From: Porphyromonadaceae bacterium UBA7042
GTDB lineage: Bacteria; Bacteroidota; Bacteroidia; Bacteroidales; Muribaculaceae
Assembly (NCBI GenBank): GCA_002494015.1
Contig: DLAR01000104.1
Span: 1 to 51,555, forward strand
Length of the DNA: 51,555 nt
Direction of reading: 5' to 3'
This document shows, one piece after another, positions 1 to 8,115 of the stretch. Numbering within the stretch: the stretch's first letter is position 1; every line of letters starts with the position of its first letter. The notes below the pieces were generated by a model. That model was not told where the DNA came from and made no database searches. It worked only from the letters and a program-made list of their open reading frames with translations. Made by a program: the position numbers and the translations under genes.

Positions 1-398
1 TTGTAACCGGCGACGTGCATCGAGAAGGGGATGCGGTACTCGTCGGGGAACGAGTTGATGGCGGCGGTTATCTCGCCGGCCCCGAAGGAGCCTTCGGGAG
101 TCTCAAGGCCTGAATCCTGCGACAGGTTCAGGTGGTACAGGTCCTCGGTCTGGTCAACGACGGTGGCGCGGCGCACCACGCGGCGGTAGTTGTTGATGAA
201 GATGTTGCGCATGATCGTGAACACCCAGCCCTTGAAGTTGGTGTTGTCGACATACTTGTCTTCGCTGTCGAGGACTTTGAGGGTGGTATCCTGAAGCAGG
301 TCATAAGCATTGTCACGATCCGATGTGAGCATGTAGGCAAAGTTCAACAGGTTGCCTTGAAGGCTCATAAGCTTGTTTTGAAATTCCTTGGTTCCCAT
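1..398 (-). CDS. ECF-type RNA polymerase sigma-70 factor (3' end cut off by window)
   Basis: The reading frame runs leftward from an ATG at 398 and stays open to the window edge, giving about 132 residues of an ECF sigma factor. Region 2 is recognisable by the block FAYMLTSDRDNAYDLLQDT and the following FKGWVFTIMRNIFINNYRR, the usual core-binding and -10-recognition part of sigma-70 region 2. A linker then leads into the start of region 4 (EITAAINSFPDEYRIPFSMH). The DNA-binding helix-turn-helix of region 4 lies beyond the window. No anti-sigma gene is visible. It lies downstream of the GH5 gene on the same strand, but a hairpin terminator and a separate promoter lie between them, so it is probably not part of the polysaccharide locus. 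Its regulon cannot be inferred from the sequence. Confidence 0.9.
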   Translation of the reverse strand, partial: MGTKEFQNKLMSLQGNLLNFAYMLTSDRDNAYDLLQDTTLKVLDSEDKYVDNTNFKGWVFTIMRNIFINNYRRVVRRATVVDQTEDLYHLNLSQDSGLETPEGSFGAGEITAAINSFPDEYRIPFSMHVAGY

Positions 399-455
399 GA
401 TGAAATGAATTTAGAAAAGTTGAACGTTTTTTGTTATCGTTTTCGTTTGACATTT

Positions 456-487
456 CAAAATTACCTCTTTTCCCGCCGATGCAAAAA
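456..487 (-). promoter_or_regulatory. Predicted Bacteroidetes promoter for the ECF sigma gene
   Basis: On the minus strand a TTTG (-33) is followed after 18 bp by TAATTTTG (-7), close to the Bacteroidetes consensus TTTG-N19-21-TAnnTTTG. It lies about 58 bp upstream of the sigma factor ATG at 398. This is a prediction from consensus only. Confidence 0.6.
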
Positions 488-564
488 TTTCAGCGCAACT
501 ATTTGCAACAAAAAGTTACAATTGCGTTTCAAAATAACGCAAGCAATTGATATATAATAAAATA

Positions 565-591
565 AATCCTGCAACAAATTGTTACAGGATT
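565..591 (-). terminator. Hairpin terminator after the SusC-to-GH5 operon
   Basis: An inverted repeat with 13-bp arms (AATCCTGCAACAA and its near-complement, one mismatch) is separated by a single base. On the minus strand it is followed by a T-rich run (TTTATTTTATTA). It lies 49 bp past the GH5 stop codon and upstream of the sigma factor promoter. A rho-independent terminator fits. The almost unbroken palindrome could also be a protein-binding site. Confidence 0.55.
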
Positions 592-639
592 ATTACAACG
601 CAATATTTTCGTAACTAAAACAGTTACAAATGCTGCATG

Positions 640-2316
640 TCACCTGGCTGATTCAATCATTGCATCAAGGTTCTGACGGTCGATGACCGACCCGGTAGCG
701 CGATTGAACATGTCGCCCGGTGTGTCCCAATAGAAGGGCATGAGGCCGTTGCGACGGGCCGACTTGACAAGGTAGCCATGATAATAGGCACGGGAGTCAA
801 GATGTTTCTGCAGGTTGTCGATATTGGAGCGGCGGGTCGCGCCAAACTCTCCGATGATGACGGGAATACCTCGGTCAATGAAGTTGGTCTTGATAAGTGC
901 CATCTTTGAGTCGAGATAATCTTCCTCGCCCCATGTGCAGTCTCGCTTGGTGCCGGTGTGGTAGTCTTTGCCCCAAAAATATTTCACAGGACAGTCGCTA
1001 CCCCACTCGTTGTCCTTGCTCATAATGCAGAAATCGGAAGGGTCGTAATAATGGACTTCGAGCATGAGACGGTCGGGAACGACATCGGCGGGCAGTGTCA
1101 GGCAATACTTGACGGCAAGGTCAAAGTTGGTCGACGGGGCCTGCACGACAAGCACGCGGTCGGTGTTGTTTCCGCCTGAGGCACGGACTACGTCGATGAA
1201 TGTCTGCATATAGGTTTTCAGCGCGTCGGCACTTGACTGGGTGTCCTTTCCGGCCTCGTTGGCTCCGGCGAAGATGAGATGAGCGTCATAGGTCTTGAAG
1301 TTTTCGGCAATCTGAGTCCAAAGTGTGCGCTGAATGTTGTCAACCTCGCTGTCGTAAGAGTCGATGTTGAGCTCCATCCATCCCTCGTCCCAGTGGATGT
1401 TCATAATGACGTAAAGGTCATGGGCGACGATAAGGTCGACCACCTCCCTGACTCGCGACATCCAAGCGTCATCGATTTTGAGAGTGCTCTTGTCACAATG
1501 GTTGTACCACGCTACGGGGAGGCGCACAAAATTGAATCCTGACTCCTTTATACTATTAATATAATCCTCGTTGATTCTGGCGGCTCCCCACGCGGTCTCT
1601 CCGCCGATAGCTTCAAGGGTGTTGCCGATGTTTATACCCATGACAAACTGCTCGGAAATTTCTTTGGCAGTCATCGATTCAAGCGGTGCGGCAACTGCCT
1701 GGGTCAGCGTAAACGACACACTCACGTCGGTACCGTCGAGGGAAACTACAACGGAGCCTTCTCTAACCGTGCCGGAGCGATTGGGAGCGACTTGCAGTTC
1801 AAATGTCTGCGACGCGAGTGCGCGGGAATCGTCGACGAGCTTGATCCACGCGGGAGCGTCGACCGAATATGTGCCGTTAGTGGCGACAGTCACCGTGACC
1901 CGGCCACCCTCGCCGTCAATATCGGTAGCCGATACTGATTTCAGCTCAAGGCCGAGAGCGTATGTCTGCTTGATGTTAATTGTGGCAGTCGAGCTACCGT
2001 CGGTAACGGTCATGACCGCGGTGCGGTCATCAAAATCGGCATCATTGGCGGCGACGTTGACTGTCAGGGCATAGATGTCGGCACTGCCACGACGGGCAAC
2101 AGAGTAAGTCACCCAAGGAGCATCGACTGACACTCGTGGCTCGACTGAGGAACGCACATTGATTTCCTGACTGCCTCCTTCACGACTGTAGGCCAGCTCG
2201 GTCTTCCCGACGAAGAACTCACCGCCGTCTTTTCCCGGCTCGTCATTACTATCACCACAGGCTGTCAAGCAAAACACCGACATCAACAACAGAATGTTGA
2301 AAAGAAGATTTTTCAT
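640..2316 (-). CDS. Surface lipoprotein endo-glycanase, GH5 with two N-terminal BACON domains
   Basis: The protein has 558 residues. The signal peptide ends in a lipobox with Cys20, followed by GDSNDE, suggesting a surface lipoprotein. Residues about 34-118 and 119-212 are two tandem BACON-type beta-sandwiches. The GH5 barrel spans about 217-545, with acid/base Glu354 in GANEAG and nucleophile Glu490 in IIGEFGA. Most GH5 enzymes have NEP at the first site; here it is NEA. The role is endo-cleavage of a beta-1,4-linked backbone at the cell surface, most likely xyloglucan given the GH31, GH2 and GH3 genes of the locus. I cannot fix the GH5 subfamily by eye, so a glucanase or mannanase is possible. 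I chose the ATG at 2316 over the in-frame ATG at 2340 because it gives a canonical lipoprotein signal. It is the last gene of the SusC operon, 61 bp after its neighbour. Confidence 0.88.
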   Translation of the reverse strand: MKNLLFNILLLMSVFCLTACGDSNDEPGKDGGEFFVGKTELAYSREGGSQEINVRSSVEPRVSVDAPWVTYSVARRGSADIYALTVNVAANDADFDDRTAVMTVTDGSSTATINIKQTYALGLELKSVSATDIDGEGGRVTVTVATNGTYSVDAPAWIKLVDDSRALASQTFELQVAPNRSGTVREGSVVVSLDGTDVSVSFTLTQAVAAPLESMTAKEISEQFVMGINIGNTLEAIGGETAWGAARINEDYINSIKESGFNFVRLPVAWYNHCDKSTLKIDDAWMSRVREVVDLIVAHDLYVIMNIHWDEGWMELNIDSYDSEVDNIQRTLWTQIAENFKTYDAHLIFAGANEAGKDTQSSADALKTYMQTFIDVVRASGGNNTDRVLVVQAPSTNFDLAVKYCLTLPADVVPDRLMLEVHYYDPSDFCIMSKDNEWGSDCPVKYFWGKDYHTGTKRDCTWGEEDYLDSKMALIKTNFIDRGIPVIIGEFGATRRSNIDNLQKHLDSRAYYHGYLVKSARRNGLMPFYWDTPGDMFNRATGSVIDRQNLDAMIESAR

Positions 2317-2377
2317 ACAAAGATAGAAATTGGCCGACATCTATGGTGTCGGCCAATAAAATTATTAAACAATCTGT

Positions 2378-4495
2378 TTATTCAATCACAAGAGGAACGT
2401 AAACATCATTTACAGTCACCTTTAACAACGACGGGTCAACGAGAGCCGAAGAAAGACCGAGGATGTCGACAGTGAAGCATTCAAATCCGGAGCCTGAAGG
2501 CTGGATGGGAGCCTGAATCTCATAGGTGCCGTCACCTTTAACTTCAGCAGCGCCGGCACAAGAATCCCAGATTGAGGGCCACCAGCCGCCTGAAGCGAAT
2601 CCGATGCGGGCGACAAACGACGCGGGAGCGTCGGCTTTCAGATTGCCGTCAATGCCGGTTATCGTCAGATTAGTGCCGAGAGTACCGGGGCCATAGGAGG
2701 CAGACGCATAGTTGTTATTACCCCACGAGGCACTCAGCTCAACGCGGATATTACCGTTTTCTTCCAAGTCACCCACTCTGTAGGGCACGTCAGTCGGGAG
2801 ATACTGTACAGGCTCGTTGGCAGGGTCAATCTGGACGCTCAGCAACTCAGCCGAAACATCTTCAACCGATTCAAGGTCATCGGCCATACCGACAATGTCG
2901 ATAGCGGCGATAATGCAGTTTTCAACAGGAGCGGGCACATCTAAAGCTACTGTGTAGATACCGTCACCGTTAACAATCGCTGTACCGCGATTGACAACAT
3001 TATCCCAATAGGAGATGTCCCAGTTGTTTCCGGCAAATCCGATGCGGGCGAGATAGGTACCGGCAGCACCTTCTTTAAATGTCACGCCCGAGAGGCTGAA
3101 ACGGACGACAATGCGCTTTTCGGGAACGATAGCATCAAGGTCGACGGGATTCACACCTCCGCTCCACTCCGACGAGATAGTTATTCGGAAATTAGAGCCG
3201 TCGGGGGTGGTTGAAAGTTTAGAGTTGTCAATTTCCTGTTCGTTATTGCCGACAATCACTTTCTTGCGGACTGCGCGGACCGACATGCCGGTATAGACAG
3301 GAGCCATCTGACTCTTGAAATCAGAACCTTCAAAAGCATAGGCGACGGCATAGCTGTCGTTGTTGTCAACAATGTCGCCTGTCATGTAGATACCCATCAG
3401 GCCTTCGGCAGTCACCTCCTCGCCGGTGCGGGAACCCGCTGCGGGGAAGAAAAGAGTGTTCCCGTTAACGGTCGAGGTCAGTTTAATGCCCTTGACGCCG
3501 TCAACCTCGGCAATTTCTTGGGTAGTAGCGGCAAGAAGGGCTTTGAAATCAGCCTGAGTGGGGAGGAAACCGATACCGGCCTTTGCTGCGACATCGTTGT
3601 CAGACCCGCTGATTGACGAAGTAGGATAATCGGCAGTCGAAGCGGAACGTTTCAGGCCGGTTACGTCACCGAAACCGTAGAGGCCGCCAAGCTGCGACTC
3701 TTTTTCGGCACCTACATTATACTTGGCCCACTGGAGCTTGACACCCATGTCGACAAAATCGGCATCGGGGTCGGCAGCATCGAGATTGCCGAGAGTTGTG
3801 GTGAAGCTCTTGACATCGCCATAGACGGGAGCGCCGTTGAGCATCATGTAGGCCACATAATAATATGTAGTAGCGGGGACGAGGCGGTCAACAACGGCTG
3901 TGTAGCTGTTAGTCGAAGTCTCAACGGGGAGGTCGATACCGTTTTCAACCATCGAGGCATCGGCGGCATACTTGAAACCGTGAACGAGCGTCCCGGCCTG
4001 AAGCATGTCGCTCACGCCGTTGACGGTGCCGCCGAGAGTGGCGGTCGAGGCTGTGACAGCCGAGGCTTCAGCCGTGCCGACATCCGAGCTGGTGGTAACA
4101 AAACTCTTGACATCGCCATACTCGGTCACTTTGCCCTGAAGGGTAACATAGGTGGCATAATAGTAGGTAACGCCATCCTGAAGGCCGGTAATGGTGGTCA
4201 CGACGGTGGTGCCGTCTTCCTGAAGCACACCGGGAGCCTTGGTTCCGGCGGCAACAGGATTTTCAGTGGTCGAGTAAACGGCACCCACGGTATAGTTGCC
4301 CGAAGTCATGCTCGACAGGTCGGCTACAGTGCCTGTAACGGTCGCGGTCGTAGCTGTTGTCTCGGCATCGCCTGTTGTGACCGAAGTGATAATCGAGTCG
4401 GTATTGATGACATAGTTGTCGTCATCGTCACAGGCAACGGTGAACACACCGAATGCAAGTGCCACAATACCTGACAGTAATATATTTTTCTTCAT
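2378..4495 (-). CDS. Putative surface glycan-binding lipoprotein with duplicated C-terminal domain
   Basis: The protein has 705 residues. The lipobox cysteine is Cys22, followed directly by DDDDN, an acidic stretch of the kind that directs Bacteroidetes lipoproteins to the cell surface. Two fibronectin-III-like repeats cover residues about 35-135 and 136-233. Residues about 247-410 resemble the Bacteroidetes FISUMP/DUF1566-like domain (VDMGVKLQWAKYNVGA, FFPAAGSR). Two related beta-rich domains follow, about 425-560 and 565-705, each with the motif ARIGFA followed by a Trp-rich loop ending in W-D. Its position between SusD and the GH5 gene is that of surface glycan-binding proteins in such loci, so glycan capture is inferred. 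I do not recognise the two C-terminal domains as a named carbohydrate-binding family. No catalytic motif is visible. Confidence 0.75.
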   Translation of the reverse strand: MKKNILLSGIVALAFGVFTVACDDDDNYVINTDSIITSVTTGDAETTATTATVTGTVADLSSMTSGNYTVGAVYSTTENPVAAGTKAPGVLQEDGTTVVTTITGLQDGVTYYYATYVTLQGKVTEYGDVKSFVTTSSDVGTAEASAVTASTATLGGTVNGVSDMLQAGTLVHGFKYAADASMVENGIDLPVETSTNSYTAVVDRLVPATTYYYVAYMMLNGAPVYGDVKSFTTTLGNLDAADPDADFVDMGVKLQWAKYNVGAEKESQLGGLYGFGDVTGLKRSASTADYPTSSISGSDNDVAAKAGIGFLPTQADFKALLAATTQEIAEVDGVKGIKLTSTVNGNTLFFPAAGSRTGEEVTAEGLMGIYMTGDIVDNNDSYAVAYAFEGSDFKSQMAPVYTGMSVRAVRKKVIVGNNEQEIDNSKLSTTPDGSNFRITISSEWSGGVNPVDLDAIVPEKRIVVRFSLSGVTFKEGAAGTYLARIGFAGNNWDISYWDNVVNRGTAIVNGDGIYTVALDVPAPVENCIIAAIDIVGMADDLESVEDVSAELLSVQIDPANEPVQYLPTDVPYRVGDLEENGNIRVELSASWGNNNYASASYGPGTLGTNLTITGIDGNLKADAPASFVARIGFASGGWWPSIWDSCAGAAEVKGDGTYEIQAPIQPSGSGFECFTVDILGLSSALVDPSLLKVTVNDVYVPLVIE

Positions 4496-4517
4496 TGCTT
4501 AATTCTAACTGTTTGGT

Positions 4518-6356
4518 TTATTCTTCAGTAATGAACGGTTTACCGTTGTCAAAGATAATATCAACGGTGACCTCGATCTTGTCGTTGAACAGGAACACTT
4601 CTGTGCTCGGGAAACAAGAGGCGAGTCCCCACGCGTTGCAGATGTAGCGACGGGCTGTTGAGGGAGAGTCTCCCTCGCTGCGGGAGATTGCAGCGTCGTC
4701 AAACGGAAGGTCTTTGCCGTCGATAAGTATTTTCTTGATTACGATATCACAGTTGGGGTAATCCTTGAGCAACTTGAATGCGTCTACCCAGAGGAGAGCG
4801 TCAAGAGCCTGATTTGAACCGCTGACAGTGAGAGTGTAGGTGCCGGGGGTGGTCACATAGACATACTCGCCCTCGATCATTGTCCAGTCAGAAGTGTTGT
4901 TGTAGCTGAGTCCGACCTTGTAGGCTGTGGGACCTTCGCTGCCGCCGAAGTCAGCGACAAAGTGGTAGCCGACATACTGCACGCCCTTGCCTGAGAAATC
5001 GGTTTCCTTGACACCTACCCACAGGTCACTGATGCGGCCGAGGTCGTCAGTATCATAGGTGAGAACGCGCAGAGCGTTGTCGGCATCGGTCTGGAAGAAC
5101 ATCTTGTCACCTGCAATCAGGGTTGCGCCGAGCGAAGTGTCAAACTTGATGAAACCGTCATCGGTAATCGTGTAAGTACCCTCGACAGAACCGGCGGGAG
5201 TAGTCAGCGTGAACATCTCGCGGCTGAGAGTGGCGAGTTTCAGCTTGAGGGGCTCGTCAAATTCAACGGGAGTGTAGGCCGAAGGATAGTCGCCGGGGGC
5301 GGCATAGCCGTTCTTGCGGGTTCCGTCAAGAGTGAACCAGTCAAAAGGAACGTCGGCATCAAGATTCCAAGAGCAATAGGCCACTTGGTTTTCGAGGGCG
5401 TTTTTCCAACCGTCGGGAGGCGTGGGAGTGGGTTCTTCGGTCACAACCGGGGGAACGTAGCTGTCGGCATAGTCCTTGGAAACAAAGTTCCAGCAGTAGA
5501 TACAGCGGCCTTCGCCCGAGAGAGCCTCGCTGCGGTAGTTGCCAATCATGAGCTGGTTCTCGGTGAGGACGAGTACCTGAAGACCCTTGCTCCAGTCCTC
5601 AGACTTGTCATGTGCCCAAAATGCATGGAGGAGCTGCGCGCCGTCAATCGACATGGTATAACCGTCAGTGTCAAAGTTGAAGATACCTTCCTGAACAGCA
5701 GGAGAAATACCGTTTTCAAACTTCACTGACACACCGGCCTTGCCTTGCAGCGAGAAAGTCATCTCACCGATGAGGTCGGCATCGGTGATGTCCACGTCAC
5801 CGTTGGCAGGTTCCCACCAAGTCTTGCTCTCGGTTGTCCAGTTGCCGTTGTTGTTAATCATGTCGGCATGAACGGTCGAGGGGTCAAAGCATGAGTAAAA
5901 GCCTTGTTTCATGCCGTAGTTGCCGTTGTCAGGCACCCAAGTCTTGGAGTTGCCCGCACCACCGGCGAGGAATTCCCAAGCCTCACCGGCAACAAAGTCG
6001 GCACAGAAATCATCGATAGTGAAAGCCACGGGATTGCTCCATACATAGCCGCCACGGGTGTTGACACCGAACTTTACTTCGTAGTTTCCGTCAAAAGGCA
6101 TGCGCAGAGTGCATTCGGCAGCCTGAGTGCGGCCCATAGGATGCTCCCACACCACCTGATAGGAGGAAGGGAGGAGGCTTTTCAGATAGACGATGTTGGG
6201 GTTGTCGGCATCGCGTGTAACCGAGAACGAGATACCCTCGGCAAGGTCGTCGGCCGTAACATCGGGAGCAGGCAGATCATGGTCATCGGCCGAGCAGGCG
6301 CTGAACATCATAACCATCATTCCTGCCAGTAGCAAATAGAGATGTTTAAGATTCAT
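4518..6356 (-). CDS. Putative surface glycan-binding lipoprotein next to SusD
   Basis: The protein has 612 residues with a lipoprotein signal (Cys21 in FSACSADDHD) and acidic residues after the cysteine. Residues about 35-115 look like a PKD-type beta domain (YQVVWEHPMGRTQA, YEVKFGVNTRGGYVWSNPV). The middle (about 120-300) is rich in Trp and Tyr, which suits carbohydrate stacking. The last 130 residues form another beta-rich module (TAYKVGLSYNNTSDW) that may relate to the C-terminal modules of the neighbouring lipoprotein. It is 44 bp after the SusD gene and 22 bp before the next gene, so it is in the operon. The role of surface glycan-binding protein A is inferred from position and architecture. 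A catalytic function is unlikely but not excluded. Confidence 0.75.
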   Translation of the reverse strand: MNLKHLYLLLAGMMVMMFSACSADDHDLPAPDVTADDLAEGISFSVTRDADNPNIVYLKSLLPSSYQVVWEHPMGRTQAAECTLRMPFDGNYEVKFGVNTRGGYVWSNPVAFTIDDFCADFVAGEAWEFLAGGAGNSKTWVPDNGNYGMKQGFYSCFDPSTVHADMINNNGNWTTESKTWWEPANGDVDITDADLIGEMTFSLQGKAGVSVKFENGISPAVQEGIFNFDTDGYTMSIDGAQLLHAFWAHDKSEDWSKGLQVLVLTENQLMIGNYRSEALSGEGRCIYCWNFVSKDYADSYVPPVVTEEPTPTPPDGWKNALENQVAYCSWNLDADVPFDWFTLDGTRKNGYAAPGDYPSAYTPVEFDEPLKLKLATLSREMFTLTTPAGSVEGTYTITDDGFIKFDTSLGATLIAGDKMFFQTDADNALRVLTYDTDDLGRISDLWVGVKETDFSGKGVQYVGYHFVADFGGSEGPTAYKVGLSYNNTSDWTMIEGEYVYVTTPGTYTLTVSGSNQALDALLWVDAFKLLKDYPNCDIVIKKILIDGKDLPFDDAAISRSEGDSPSTARRYICNAWGLASCFPSTEVFLFNDKIEVTVDIIFDNGKPFITEE

Positions 6357-6400
6357 AAATGATTGAGCTGTTTATTATTTATAGATAGATGGATGTCTCA

Positions 6401-8086
6401 TTAATTCCAACCCGGATTCTGTTTCAACACACCGTTGGAGAGCGTAATCTGGTCGTTGGGGATGCGCGACAGACCCTGAGTGGCGACAATCTTGGCGCGG
6501 TCGTAGGTCACAGTGGCAGCGACACCGCCGCTGGTGACATTGCCGGCGCTTGCAACGACTGCATCGGCCATCACGTCGACACCCTGACGGAGAAGGTCCC
6601 AGTAACGGATTCCTTCAAACGCGAGTTCGCGGGCGCGCTCGTCCATGATGTTCTGCTGGTTCACGGCAACATCGCCGAGGCCGGCACGGCTGCGGATTGC
6701 ATGCATGTATTTGGCGGCATTACCCGAGCCGAGCTCGGCAGCCATCAACAGAACGTCGGCATAGCGCATGATTACCCAAGGCTGTGCGTTACATTCCTGA
6801 AAACCGGCGGTACCGGTGGGGTTGGTCGCGGGCGATGTGTTGTCGCCGAATACGAGCGGAGTGTATTTTTTAACGGTGTAGCCAGTATATTCGCGCCAGT
6901 CATTGACCTGAGTGTTATAGCTGTCAAGGGAGTTGACACCCTCGCCGACGAGGTCGATTACCGATGCGCTCAGGCGGTTGTCGGCACCGACAAACTTGTT
7001 GCGCATCGCGGCGGTCACGTTGCATGCGCCCCAGCCTTTGCCGTAGGGGGTATAGTTGAGACCGCGCATACCCATCATGACGAGCCAACGGTTAGAGTCG
7101 TTGTTTCCGTCGTAGTCCTGAGTCGGAGTAAAGTTCATGGCGAGAATCACTTCGCTGTTGGCATCGCCTGCGTAGGTCGAAGTCTCGGCCCAGCCGATTT
7201 TTCCTTCAACGGGCACGAGCGAAGCTGCGGGCCAGAGGTTCTTGAACTCGTCGACAAGCTCATATTTTCCGCTTGTGATGACATCCTCGACAGCGGCGAG
7301 AGCCTCGGCCTTGGTGACAGCGCCGATGACAGTGCCGTCCTCAGCAGTGAAACCGGGTTCTTTACCGTAGTAGCCGGTATAATAGAGGTAGGCACGGGCA
7401 AGGAGGGACTCGGCGGCATACTTGGTCACGCGGCCAAAGTTGGCGGTACCGAGATTGGCATCGGCGGGTATATTTTCAGCGGCATATTTCAAATCCTCGA
7501 AAATATGGGCATAAACTTCGGCGGGATCGGCCTGTGCGCGGTTGTCCTGCGAGGGTTCGAGGAACAACGGGATGTTTCCCCACAGGCGCACCATGTCAAA
7601 GTACATGATGGCTCGGAGAGCGCGTGCCTCGCCGATGTAGAGGCTGTGGTTCACGCCATTTTCATTCCAAGCGATGTCGTTTTCATGGAGCAACAGCTCG
7701 TTGCAGCGATAAACACCGGCATAATACAATTTCCATGTATCTTGGAAAATCAACAGTTCCGACGGACCCTGAGCCTGATCGAAACGGTCAAGAATCTGAG
7801 GCTTGTAATCGTCGCCGTTACCGGTCGAGCCATAACATTCGTCGCTCATGATTGTAGAGGCGATGTAAAAGTTGTTGACACCGCCGAGCCCGGATGCGAC
7901 CTGACGCCATCCGTCATAACAACCGATCAGCGCGCGCCATGCGTCACCCTCGGTCTTGTAAAAGTTGCCGGTCGTTGACTCGGTCTTGGAGTTGACATCG
8001 AGGAAACTGTCGGCACACGAAGTTGCGCCCACAGCCACGACAGCAGCCATCCCGAGAGTCAGTATATTGAATTTGAACTTGTTCAT
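6401..8086 (-). CDS. susD: RagB/SusD family nutrient-binding outer-membrane lipoprotein
   Basis: The protein has 561 residues, a usual SusD length, with lipobox Cys24 (GATSCADSF). SusD features visible are the N-terminal helical part (FYKTEGDAWRALIGCYDGW), the repeat-like helices around residues 120-230 (EARALRAIMYFDMVRLWG) and the C-terminal signature ERARELAFEGIRYWDLLRQG. SusD proteins form the lid over a SusC transporter and bind the oligosaccharide to be imported. It follows the SusC gene by 29 bp, so the two are co-transcribed. The gene symbol denotes family membership; the substrate is probably not starch. Confidence 0.95.
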   Translation of the reverse strand: MNKFKFNILTLGMAAVVAVGATSCADSFLDVNSKTESTTGNFYKTEGDAWRALIGCYDGWRQVASGLGGVNNFYIASTIMSDECYGSTGNGDDYKPQILDRFDQAQGPSELLIFQDTWKLYYAGVYRCNELLLHENDIAWNENGVNHSLYIGEARALRAIMYFDMVRLWGNIPLFLEPSQDNRAQADPAEVYAHIFEDLKYAAENIPADANLGTANFGRVTKYAAESLLARAYLYYTGYYGKEPGFTAEDGTVIGAVTKAEALAAVEDVITSGKYELVDEFKNLWPAASLVPVEGKIGWAETSTYAGDANSEVILAMNFTPTQDYDGNNDSNRWLVMMGMRGLNYTPYGKGWGACNVTAAMRNKFVGADNRLSASVIDLVGEGVNSLDSYNTQVNDWREYTGYTVKKYTPLVFGDNTSPATNPTGTAGFQECNAQPWVIMRYADVLLMAAELGSGNAAKYMHAIRSRAGLGDVAVNQQNIMDERARELAFEGIRYWDLLRQGVDVMADAVVASAGNVTSGGVAATVTYDRAKIVATQGLSRIPNDQITLSNGVLKQNPGWN

Positions 8087-8115
8087 TGTGCTTGTTCTAT
8101 TTCAGTTATAGGTTG

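Noticed and set aside
2317..2340. Upstream ATG of the GH5 gene
   Set aside because: It adds eight residues before a complete lipoprotein signal peptide and spoils its positively charged start.
6389..7978. Long open frame of 529 codons opposite the SusD gene
   Set aside because: It is the antisense shadow of a clear SusD gene. High-GC coding DNA of this type often leaves the opposite strand open.
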